A stretch of DNA of 64,000 bases from contig QKAU01000008.1 of assembly GCA_003246265.1 (NCBI GenBank), positions 1 through 64,000 of the forward strand. Reading direction: 5' to 3'. A program made the position numbers and the translations under genes. Within the stretch, counting starts at the first letter, position 1; every line of letters starts with the position of its first letter. Source of the DNA: Kiritimatiellales bacterium (GTDB lineage Bacteria; Verrucomicrobiota; Kiritimatiellia; Kiritimatiellales; Pontiellaceae). A model generated the notes under the pieces. The model was not told the DNA's origin, did not search any database, and worked only from the letters and a program-made list of their open reading frames with translations. Shown in pieces: positions 22,834 to 30,933 of this stretch.

Positions 22834-22870
22834 GCCGGCACGCCGACCCCGCCGCGCCAGGAGTGATTCC

Positions 22871-25618
22871 ATGAAACGAGCGCATCGCACCACGGAGCGG
22901 ACGGGCAAGGCATGGACCAGGGCGGCCCGCCGGCAGGCGGCCGCCCTTCTTCTTTTCGCCTGCGCCGGCGCGGCTTCCGCGCAGACCAACCTCGCCACCG
23001 GCACGGCCTACGGCACCAACCTCGCCGCCCTCGCCACCGCCCCGTCGATCGCCTCGGTGGCCGACGGCAGCGGATCGCTCACCATCAAGGCCCCGCAAAC
23101 CACCTCCATCCACCTTAGCCACCGGATCGACGGCTCCATCGCCATCGACAACGCGTTCGATGGCTTCACGATCACCGGCAACGGGTCGGTGCTGAGCAAC
23201 GGCACCAGCCATGCCGTACTCTCCGTCACGGGCGGAACCAACCTGACGATCGCCGGGGGCAGCTACATCGGAACCCCGGGCAAAAGCACCATCGGACTCC
23301 CCCCGCTTCCCGGGCAGGGCTCGCAGTACCTCTACGCCACCAACGCCGCGTTCGGGGGCTATATCGCCAATGTGCAGACCGTCAGCGTCTCCCGCGCCCG
23401 CTTCGCCGGGGCGAGTTATGCGGCCAACCCCAACCGCTCGCTGGGCACCTATGGACTGCAGATCGACGGGTCCACCGCATGGTTCGGCGACGACGGATCC
23501 AACTCGACCCACGCCGTCGGCGGGGCCGGACTATCGATCTATTCCCCGACCAACCACGCCTACAGCATCGGCGGACACGGCCTCTATGCCAACGGCACAC
23601 CGACCACCATCGGCAACGGATTCTTCAGTGGTGGCCAGGCGGGCGACGCTTCGGCCGGCGCGGGCTACACCTCCTACTCGAAGGGCGGCCACGGGGTCTA
23701 TGTGAAGAACGCCGCCCTGACCATCCTCGACGGGACCTTCACCGGCGGCGACGCCGGCCAGGCCGCGCTCTCCACCGCCGGCGCGGGACTCTACGCCGAG
23801 GATTCCGACCTGGCCATCGAGGGCGGCACCTTCCTAGGGGGAACGAGTGGAGGAGCGCGCTACTACGGCCTCCTCAGCCATGCCTCGTCGAACCATGCCA
23901 GCACGGTCGCACTGAACGGCGGCACCTTCAATTGGATCGGCTTCTCCGGATCCGGCACGCAGTACCTGACCGCCGGACCGGGGATCGGCGTCACCGGCGG
24001 GCTGGTGCTCGACGGCGGCCTGCTGGTGGCGACCAACCTCGACGACGCGGCCTTCCAGTCCACCATCGTCAACCAGGGATCGCTGCTCTTCTCCCAGGAC
24101 TTCGCCCTGGGCCAGGACGGCTACTTCGTGCTGGCATCGCCCCACTCCAGCATCGAAGTGCCCTTTGGAAGCCTCTCCTTCCTCTCCGGCTCGACCAACT
24201 ACGTCGCCGCCGGCCTGGATGGCTCGGGCCTCTTCAGCGCCGAAACGATCACCTTCCAGACCAATTCGACGCTCTCGATCGTAGCCGACCTCCAGGGCCT
24301 GCCCGTCAACTCCTCGACCACCTCGACCGTGGCTTCGGCATCCCTGGGCATCAACATCATCGCGGCCGGCGGCAGCACCAACGCGGCGAACGAGGCGAAC
24401 TTCACGCAGAACGTGAACATCGTGGGCGGCTCCAGCGGCCGCACCGGCCTGGCGGGCGTGTTGTTCGAGGGCAACGACCTCCGGCTCCGCTTCACCACCC
24501 TCTCCCTGGGCGACTACTGGGGGGCGGACGGACAGCTGGCCCTGCTGGCCGACGAGCTCGACGCCATCTCCAACGCCACCATGCTGGCCGCCATCGACGC
24601 CATCGACGATCCGGCCATCTCGGCCGCCCTGGTGGAACAGACCTATTTCACCACGTTCAACACCTTCCAGACCGCGTTGCAGGGCATGCGCGCCGCCGTC
24701 GGCCAATCGATTTCGCGCGGCACGGAATTCCGCGAGCAGCTCAAGCTGAAGCCGGAAGGGGCCCAGGGGCCGGAGCGCAACAATGCGCTGCGCGGCTGGG
24801 GCAAGTACTACGGCCAGTTCCTCACCCACGATGCGGTGGGCCTCAACCCGGAATACGACACCATCCTGCAGGGCGGGGTCGTCGGGGTGGACACCAGCTT
24901 CGGCAACCTGATGCTGGGCATCGGCGGTGGCGGCGCGCGGTACTACACCCGGCTCGACTCCAAGGCGCGCGAGAACACCACCGCGTTCCACGGCAACCTC
25001 TATGGAACGTACGGCATGGAGCGCGGCTACCTGGACGCGGGCCTGGCCTACGGCCGCAACCAGGTGGAAAACCGGACGGCAGAGCCGTTCCTGCTCGAAG
25101 GGGAGTTCGATGCGCAGGTGGCCAGCGCCTACCTCGGCGGCGGCTACGACCTGATCGACACCAAGGGAGGCACGGTCTTCACGCCGGAAGCATCGATCCA
25201 GTACAGCCACTATGTGCAGGAGGAGTACACCGAAACCGGCACGGGGGCCGTTCCCCGCCACTTCGACGAATACGACGCCGATTCGCTGCTGGGCAGCGTC
25301 GGCATGAACGTTTCCATGCTGGACACCACCCGGATGGAAACCTTCGGATTCAAGCTCGAGGGGCGGATCCACTGGATGCACGAATTCATGCCCGACCCCG
25401 ACCGCAAGACCTTCACGCTTGAGGGCGGAAACACCATCTACCCGATCGCCTATCCCCATCTCGACGAGGAGATCTACCGCCTCGGCATCGGCTGCTCCTT
25501 CTTCAATACCCTGCGGCAGAAACCGAAGAACGTCATCCTGCGGCTCGATTTCGACGAACTCTTCGGCGACGGCTTCAATTCGCACAACGTATCCGCCAAG
25601 CTGGTCTACGCATTCTAG
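22871..25618 (+). CDS. Autotransporter with beta-helix passenger
   Basis: 915 residues. An extended basic N-region and hydrophobic core (AAALLLFACAGAASA) form the signal peptide. The passenger (about 40-590) is Gly/Ser/Thr/Asn-rich with repeated short strands and GG turns, as in right-handed beta-helices. The C-terminal part (about 640-915) has the autotransporter barrel pattern: alternating aromatic strands, an opening RGWGKYYGQF and a final Phe (KLVYAF) as BAM-recognition signal. It should be a type Va secreted or surface-anchored protein. AGGAGTG upstream supports the start. It lies 37 bases after infC, so probably shares its transcript. Two relatives lie at 25726 and 30934. Passenger function (adhesion, glycan binding) is unknown. 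Confidence 0.85.
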   Translation: MKRAHRTTERTGKAWTRAARRQAAALLLFACAGAASAQTNLATGTAYGTNLAALATAPSIASVADGSGSLTIKAPQTTSIHLSHRIDGSIAIDNAFDGFTITGNGSVLSNGTSHAVLSVTGGTNLTIAGGSYIGTPGKSTIGLPPLPGQGSQYLYATNAAFGGYIANVQTVSVSRARFAGASYAANPNRSLGTYGLQIDGSTAWFGDDGSNSTHAVGGAGLSIYSPTNHAYSIGGHGLYANGTPTTIGNGFFSGGQAGDASAGAGYTSYSKGGHGVYVKNAALTILDGTFTGGDAGQAALSTAGAGLYAEDSDLAIEGGTFLGGTSGGARYYGLLSHASSNHASTVALNGGTFNWIGFSGSGTQYLTAGPGIGVTGGLVLDGGLLVATNLDDAAFQSTIVNQGSLLFSQDFALGQDGYFVLASPHSSIEVPFGSLSFLSGSTNYVAAGLDGSGLFSAETITFQTNSTLSIVADLQGLPVNSSTTSTVASASLGINIIAAGGSTNAANEANFTQNVNIVGGSSGRTGLAGVLFEGNDLRLRFTTLSLGDYWGADGQLALLADELDAISNATMLAAIDAIDDPAISAALVEQTYFTTFNTFQTALQGMRAAVGQSISRGTEFREQLKLKPEGAQGPERNNALRGWGKYYGQFLTHDAVGLNPEYDTILQGGVVGVDTSFGNLMLGIGGGGARYYTRLDSKARENTTAFHGNLYGTYGMERGYLDAGLAYGRNQVENRTAEPFLLEGEFDAQVASAYLGGGYDLIDTKGGTVFTPEASIQYSHYVQEEYTETGTGAVPRHFDEYDADSLLGSVGMNVSMLDTTRMETFGFKLEGRIHWMHEFMPDPDRKTFTLEGGNTIYPIAYPHLDEEIYRLGIGCSFFNTLRQKPKNVILRLDFDELFGDGFNSHNVSAKLVYAF

Positions 25619-25640
25619 GGAAAACCCGTACAAAACAGGG

Positions 25641-25668
25641 TTGTTTTCGGAAAATCTTGGCCTAAACT
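25641..25668 (+). promoter_or_regulatory. Candidate promoter of second autotransporter
   Basis: TTGTTT (25641-25646), 16-base spacer, TAAACT (25663-25668), in a GGGTTGTTTT context. The same layout occurs before the third autotransporter (30851-30879) and aroQ (36700-36728), which raises confidence above that of a single weak match. Confidence 0.45.
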
Positions 25669-25725
25669 GGAACGATCCGTGCTAACTATCTACGAAGGCC
25701 TAAACCAACAGAAGGGGTTGAAAAA

Positions 25726-28700
25726 ATGAGAAACACTGCCATTGGAGCCCTTTGCGGCATCGCTACCCTGCTTGTTTTCCCGGGAATCCTTCACGCGCAG
25801 GAGGACGTCCTGATCGAAAACCAGCGGACGAACATCATCTACAATACCACCTGGGGCGATACCTACGTGGGAAAATACACCTCCGGAAACGTCCTCGATG
25901 TCTCGTCCAACGCGACGCTGGCCAGCGCCGACGCCTTCGTCGGCTTCACCGACACCGCATCGTCGAACACGGTCGGCATCGCAGACGATTCGACCTGGTC
26001 CGTCGGCAACCTGCAGGTCGGGACGGCCGGCAACGGTGCCAACCGGGTCTTCATCCTCGACGGAGGAATGCTCGAACTCGGCAAGGCCCTTTCCATCGAC
26101 GGCGCGACCAACGGCAATGGGCTGGTCCTGGCCGACGGGGGTACGCTCCATGCCCGCTCGGATTTCGATGCGGGACTCCTCGGCTTCTACTTCACCAGCA
26201 ACGGCACCCTCAAGGTCGACGGCACGCTGAGCCACCTCGACCAGGTGGAAGGCGGCCGCCACATCGTCCTCAACGGCGCGGATGCCGCATGGAACCGCCC
26301 AACCAACGACGTGGTGATCGGCCAGTCGACCAGCGGGAACAGCGTCAAGCTCGATAGCGGAGCCCACCTGGACATCGACAACCTGTTCCTCGGATCGGCC
26401 GGGACCACCGGCAATGCCTTCGTGCTCGCAGGATCCTCCACCACCGTTGCCAGCAATCTGGTTGCGGCCGGCGCGTCGAACCAGATCCAGGTCTCCGGCA
26501 GCGGCCTCCTCACGCTCGACGGCATCCTCGCCTCGGAAAGCGCCATCCAGTTCGATGGCGGCGGCGAAGCCATCGCCCACGGCATGATCGACCTGCCGGG
26601 CATCGACGGCAGCGGCAGCTTCATCGCGGAGGGCGCGAACGCGCTGTGGACCAACAACGGCACCATCGCCGTCGGGGCTGCGCAAGGTGGTTCCACGCTC
26701 ACCGTGCGCGACCACGCGCTGGTCCGTGCAAACCGGATCGAGATCGGTGCTGCCGGCGACAGCGAGGTATGGCTGGGTTCGGGCGGCAAGCTGGTTCTGG
26801 AAGACACCGGTTCCGTGCTCTACGACGGCAGCACCCTGTGGGTCGAGGACGGCGGATGGATCACCTTCGGTTCGGGTTTCAACGACGCCCTGGCATGGAC
26901 CAACGCCAGCATCGTATGGAATTCCGGCGGCACCTTCGAGTTCCAGGGCGAGGCCCCCGTCATTCCGGGGTGGGAAGTGCTGGGCGAATATGCGGAGATG
27001 GGTGAATTCTTCCTCGGCCGCGGACGTACCATGATCCTCAACGGCCCCAACGCCTACCTTGCCGCCCACACCAACAACTTCCATCTCGGCGACCTTTCTT
27101 CGGATAACACCTTCATCGTCGAGAATGGGGCGAATGCCTCCTTCAAGACCGTCTCCATCGGCGACTTCAAGGAGGGCGGAAACGACAACCTCCTGCTGGT
27201 GCGCGGCAATGGCTCCGTCGTAACGAACCTCGGCTTCGCAGCCATCGGCGGCACCCTGGTTGGCAACGCATGGCACGAAGGGGGCGACCGCAACGTGCTG
27301 CGCATCGAGGACGGCGCCATGTTCTACTCCCCCGGCACCCTGCATAACCGCAACACGACGGGCACCTCCGGGCTCGAGATCGCTTCCGGGGCCACGGTCG
27401 ATGTCGCCTCCTACTACCAGTCGGCCGGGGCCTACCTCACCGTGTTCGCCGCCGCCGACGGCACGAACGCGGGCCTCCTGCGCGCCGATACCGCCACCTT
27501 CGAATCGGGTGCGAGGATCGGCGTCGATGCCGTCTCACGGCTCGTCATCGACCAGATGTACACCAACAGCATCGTGCAGGCCGACGCCCTCATCATCGGC
27601 GGCGTGACCAACGGCGCTACCGCCGACCTGGCCAAGCTCGGCACCAGCGGCGGCTCCCTGGTCAACTTCAGCCTGTCGCTGGAAGACGGCACGAACATCG
27701 TCGCCACCTACAACCGGCGCTATCTTTCGCAGTCGGCGGGATTCGATCCAGAAACGATGATGGCGGAGATTGCCGACGAAATCGACATCCTCTCCATGAC
27801 CGGCAACGCCGCGGCCTCGAACCAGATCGACATCCTCAACCTGCTTGATGGCGCGCAGCAGAAGACCGCCATGGAACAGCTCTACGTCTACCAGTTGCCG
27901 ACCTTCATGCACAACCAGGGCGTGTTCGGCGGAATCGACCAGGTCCGTGCGCGCGGCTCCTCGTTCCACCGGACCACCGGGACCCCACCCGCCCCCGCCG
28001 GCGCGGCGGGCCCCGGACCCCACGCCGCCGACCAGGGCGTGCAGGGATGGGTCAAGGCCTATGGCAGCTTCGGCGCGCGCGACAAGGACAAGGATACGGG
28101 CTACAACGACGGCTACGACGTCCAGGCCTTCGGCACCGTGCTGGGCTTCGACCGCGCCTTCGGCGAGTGGCTCTTCGGCCTTGCGGGCGGCTATGCCGGA
28201 TCGGTCATCGATGCCGACAACGGCGACGAGAGCGAGGCTGGCACCGGCTACGGCATCCTCTACGCCTCCTACGGGACCGAGGACTGGTTCGGCGACCTGG
28301 TTGCCAGCTACGGCGTATCCGACATCGACAACGAGTCGGGCGGGGCCTTCGACGTCTCCTCCAGCACGGAAGCCACCCACACCACCCTCTATGCGGGAGG
28401 CGGCAAGGAGTTCAAGGATCCGGAGGGTTCCGGCGCCCTGCTACGTCCCCTGCTCGGGCTGCAGGTCAGCCTGTTCGACCAGGACGGCTACACGGAGAAA
28501 TCCCCCAATGCCGTCGGCAAGCAGGTCGACGCCTACGATCGCTGGAGCTACCTCTCCACCGTCGGTGCCGAGATGGCGATTCCGAAGGCGGGCGCCAAGA
28601 TCGACTGGGAAGCCGAGTTCCGCGCCTATTGGCTCCACGAGTTCAACGACGACGAGGACAAGATCGACTACACGCTCGCCGGTTCGACCCAGCCCGGCCA

Positions 28701-28860
28701 GTTCCTCGTCCGCGCCCCCGATTCGGACATCGGCCAGTTCGGCGTAGGCTGCGTGGCGAAGTGGAAGAACGGGCTTCAGCTGCGTGCGGACCTGGATGCC
28801 CAGGTGAGCAAGACCTTCTATTCCACCACCCTGAGCGGCACCTTGCTCTACGAATTCTAG
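25726..28860 (+). CDS. Autotransporter with beta-helix passenger
   Basis: 1044 residues from ATG 25726 (GAAGGGG upstream). A signal peptide ends near residue 25 (FPGILHAQ). The passenger (about 26-680) is a series of short beta strands with N-x-GG-L turns such as FILDGGMLELG and LVLADGGTLHA, fitting a beta-helix of about 25-30 residues per element. A Pro/Ala/Gly linker (about 755-765) precedes the barrel (about 770-1044), which ends GTLLYEF. The motif DGYTEKSPNAVGKQVD in the barrel also occurs, slightly altered, in the third autotransporter, so these two are close paralogs. It has its own candidate promoter, is followed by a double-hairpin repeat, and converges with pyrG at a shared terminator. 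Surface role unknown. Confidence 0.87.
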   Translation: MRNTAIGALCGIATLLVFPGILHAQEDVLIENQRTNIIYNTTWGDTYVGKYTSGNVLDVSSNATLASADAFVGFTDTASSNTVGIADDSTWSVGNLQVGTAGNGANRVFILDGGMLELGKALSIDGATNGNGLVLADGGTLHARSDFDAGLLGFYFTSNGTLKVDGTLSHLDQVEGGRHIVLNGADAAWNRPTNDVVIGQSTSGNSVKLDSGAHLDIDNLFLGSAGTTGNAFVLAGSSTTVASNLVAAGASNQIQVSGSGLLTLDGILASESAIQFDGGGEAIAHGMIDLPGIDGSGSFIAEGANALWTNNGTIAVGAAQGGSTLTVRDHALVRANRIEIGAAGDSEVWLGSGGKLVLEDTGSVLYDGSTLWVEDGGWITFGSGFNDALAWTNASIVWNSGGTFEFQGEAPVIPGWEVLGEYAEMGEFFLGRGRTMILNGPNAYLAAHTNNFHLGDLSSDNTFIVENGANASFKTVSIGDFKEGGNDNLLLVRGNGSVVTNLGFAAIGGTLVGNAWHEGGDRNVLRIEDGAMFYSPGTLHNRNTTGTSGLEIASGATVDVASYYQSAGAYLTVFAAADGTNAGLLRADTATFESGARIGVDAVSRLVIDQMYTNSIVQADALIIGGVTNGATADLAKLGTSGGSLVNFSLSLEDGTNIVATYNRRYLSQSAGFDPETMMAEIADEIDILSMTGNAAASNQIDILNLLDGAQQKTAMEQLYVYQLPTFMHNQGVFGGIDQVRARGSSFHRTTGTPPAPAGAAGPGPHAADQGVQGWVKAYGSFGARDKDKDTGYNDGYDVQAFGTVLGFDRAFGEWLFGLAGGYAGSVIDADNGDESEAGTGYGILYASYGTEDWFGDLVASYGVSDIDNESGGAFDVSSSTEATHTTLYAGGGKEFKDPEGSGALLRPLLGLQVSLFDQDGYTEKSPNAVGKQVDAYDRWSYLSTVGAEMAIPKAGAKIDWEAEFRAYWLHEFNDDEDKIDYTLAGSTQPGQFLVRAPDSDIGQFGVGCVAKWKNGLQLRADLDAQVSKTFYSTTLSGTLLYEF

Positions 28861-28889
28861 GGCAGGCAACGGTTGCGTTGCGGTTAATG

Positions 28890-28946
28890 GATAGGGCGGT
28901 GTGTCCCACACCGCCGTGGACGGCTGGGGACACAGCCGCCCCTGCC
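28890..28946. repeat. Double-hairpin repeat, copy 1
   Basis: Two adjacent hairpins just after the second autotransporter. Hairpin A (28895-28915) is a perfect 9-bp stem, GGCGGTGTG with CACACCGCC, loop of three. Hairpin B (28921-28938) is CGGCTG with CAGCCG, loop of six. The outer GGGCGG and CCGCCC can also pair with each other. A second copy lies at 34918-34973 after the third autotransporter, with the same plan and paired base changes. It resembles REP-type intergenic palindromes. Confidence 0.7.
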
Positions 28947-29005
28947 AGTGAATCGGCAGCGGCATCCCATTCGTGAACTGCCCTGGCGCCGCTACGGAAC
29001 AGCGA

Positions 29006-29032
29006 AAACCCGGCGGTTTTTCCGCCGGGTTT
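29006..29032. terminator. Bidirectional terminator between autotransporter and pyrG
   Basis: An 11-bp stem (AAACCCGGCGG with CCGCCGGGTTT) around a five-T loop, with A-rich sequence on the left and CATTTT on the right. It lies between the convergent autotransporter and pyrG genes and can stop transcripts from both sides. Confidence 0.88.
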
Positions 29033-29083
29033 CATTTTCCCGTGCCCGAAGAGCAGGGCACGCGGTTATTGTTGGATGGGACT

Positions 29084-30694
29084 TCAGCCCTCGTGCCGCT
29101 TCACGGCGGCCGCGATGAACTCCTTGAAGAGCGGATGCGGCTTGACGGGCTGGGACTTCAATTCGGGGTGCGCCTGGGTGGCGACATACCACGGGTGGTC
29201 GGCCAGCTCGATCATCTCCACCACCCCGATGTCGGGGTTGATGCCGGAGAGGACAAGTCCTCCCTCTTCGAGCTGCGCGCGGTAGCTGTTGTTGACCTCA
29301 TAGCGGTGGCGGTGGCGTTCGGAGATCTGCTTCGCCCCGTAGGCCTCGTAGGCTTTGGTCCCTTCCACCAGCGAACAGGGACAGGCGCCGAGCCGCATGG
29401 TACCCCCCTTCTCCCGCACATCCACCTGCTCCTCCATGAGGCAGACGACGGGATGCTCCGCCTTGGCGCCGCGCTCCTCGTCGAACTCGGTGGAGTCCGC
29501 CCCGGCCAGGCCGCAGACATTGCGGGCGAATTCGATGACGGCGCATTGGAGGCCGAGGCAGATGCCGAGGAAGGGAATCCTGTTTTCGCGCGCATACTGC
29601 GCGGCACGGATCTTGCCCTCCATCCCGCGCACGCCGAATCCGCCCGGGATCAGGATGCCGTCCACGGTGTCGAGCACGGCCGGATTGCCTTCGATCTCCT
29701 CGGCCGCCATCTTTACCGCCTCCACCTTGTACCCGGCAGCGTAGCCGCCATGGTAGAGCGCCTCGTAGATCGACTTGTAGGCGTCCTGCAGCTCGGAGTA
29801 TTTTCCGACCACGCCGATCCGCACCGTTCCCGCGGGATTCTTGATGGTCTGGATCAGCTTTTCCCAATCCTTGAGCGGCACCGCCGGCCGGGCAATCCGG
29901 AAGCGGTTGAGCACGATCTCGTCGAGCCCGGCCCGCTGCAGCATGAGCGGGATCTCGTAGATGGAGGTTTCGACGTCCTTTTCGACGATCACGCAATCCT
30001 TCGGCACGTTGCAGAAGAGCGAGAGCTTGTCGAGGTGTTCGCGGTCGAGGTCGACCTCGGTGCGGCAGACCAGCACGTCGGGCATGATGCCGATCTCGCG
30101 CAGCTTGGCCACGCTCTGCTGGGTCGGCTTGGTCTTGACCTCCTTGGCCGCGGCGATGAACGGCACGTAGGTGAGATGGATGAAGATCGAGTTGTCGCGG
30201 CCGACCTCCAGCGCCAGCTGGCGCAACGATTCGAGGAAGATCAACCCCTCGATGTCCCCCACCGTACCGCCGAGCTCTACGACGATGATGTCGGGGTTCT
30301 CCTTCTCCAGGGCCCGGATCCGGCCCTTGATCTCGTCGGAGATGTGCGGGATCATCTGTATGGTGCCGCCCAGGTAGTCGCCCCGCCGCTCCTTGTGGAG
30401 CACGTCCCAGTAGATGCTGCCGGCCGTGATGTTGCTCTTCTGCGAGGTGGGCTGGCCGGTATAGCGCTCGTAGTGGCCGAGGTCGAGGTCGGTTTCCGCG
30501 CCGTCGTCGGTCACATAGACTTCGCCGTGCTGGTAGGGGCTCATGGTGCCGGGATCCACGTTCAGGTAGGGATCCATCTTGAGCATGCGGATGCTCAATC
30601 CGCGGTTGATCAGCAGTCGGCCGATCGAGGCGGCCGTGATGCCCTTGCCGAGGGAAGAGACCACCCCGCCGGTGATAAAGAGGTATTTCGCCAT
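29084..30694 (-). CDS. pyrG: CTP synthase
   Basis: 536 residues, full length. It makes CTP from UTP, ATP and glutamine, the last step of cytidine nucleotide synthesis. The N-terminal synthetase domain (about 1-270) begins KYLFITGGVVSSLGKGI with the P-loop; GGTVGDIEG follows. The C-terminal glutaminase domain (about 285-536) has the nucleophile Cys in LGICLGLQ and the His-Glu pair in AHPE. No thrS, kdsA or eno neighbour is present; it stands alone between two autotransporters on the opposite strand. The ribosome site is weak (GGGACGG). A bidirectional terminator lies just past its stop. Confidence 0.98.
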   Translation of the reverse strand: MAKYLFITGGVVSSLGKGITAASIGRLLINRGLSIRMLKMDPYLNVDPGTMSPYQHGEVYVTDDGAETDLDLGHYERYTGQPTSQKSNITAGSIYWDVLHKERRGDYLGGTIQMIPHISDEIKGRIRALEKENPDIIVVELGGTVGDIEGLIFLESLRQLALEVGRDNSIFIHLTYVPFIAAAKEVKTKPTQQSVAKLREIGIMPDVLVCRTEVDLDREHLDKLSLFCNVPKDCVIVEKDVETSIYEIPLMLQRAGLDEIVLNRFRIARPAVPLKDWEKLIQTIKNPAGTVRIGVVGKYSELQDAYKSIYEALYHGGYAAGYKVEAVKMAAEEIEGNPAVLDTVDGILIPGGFGVRGMEGKIRAAQYARENRIPFLGICLGLQCAVIEFARNVCGLAGADSTEFDEERGAKAEHPVVCLMEEQVDVREKGGTMRLGACPCSLVEGTKAYEAYGAKQISERHRHRYEVNNSYRAQLEEGGLVLSGINPDIGVVEMIELADHPWYVATQAHPELKSQPVKPHPLFKEFIAAAVKRHEG

Positions 30695-30850
30695 CGAATC
30701 CGTCCCATGTTTGCGCCCCGGAGGGCCATTCTCAAAACATGGAAGGGGATGCTATCCGCTCTGCCCGACCCTCCCCAAGCCTAAAATCCAACAATTGGAA
30801 AACGCCGGGATCCGTCCCCGTCCGGCGCCCCGAAAACCCGGCAAAGTGGG

Positions 30851-30879
30851 TTGTTTTTTGCGGGGTCGGCCTGTAGATT
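30851..30879 (+). promoter_or_regulatory. Candidate promoter of third autotransporter
   Basis: TTGTTT (30851-30856), 17-base spacer, TAGATT (30874-30879), preceded by GGG as at 25638. The stretch around the -10 (GGCCT followed by an A/T-rich run) also matches the region before the second autotransporter, suggesting a shared promoter type. Confidence 0.45.
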
Positions 30880-30882
30880 GTA

Positions 30883-30909
30883 CGGGTCTTTTTCGGGTCG
30901 CCAGACCCG
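30883..30909 (+). promoter_or_regulatory. Leader hairpin with alternative pairing before third autotransporter
   Basis: CGGGTC occurs twice (30883-30888 and 30894-30899), separated by a T-run of five, and GACCCG follows at 30904-30909. The last element can pair with either copy, giving a 6-bp hairpin with a four-base or a 15-base loop. It lies in the predicted leader, just before the ribosome site. It could be simple mRNA protection or a small switch; no known riboswitch class fits. Confidence 0.3.
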
Positions 30910-30933
30910 ATCCAACAACAGGGAGTCGACCGC

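Noticed and set aside
25623..25642. Possible terminator after the first autotransporter
   Set aside because: The stem AACCC/GGGTT is only 5 bp and its T-run belongs to the candidate promoter of the next gene.
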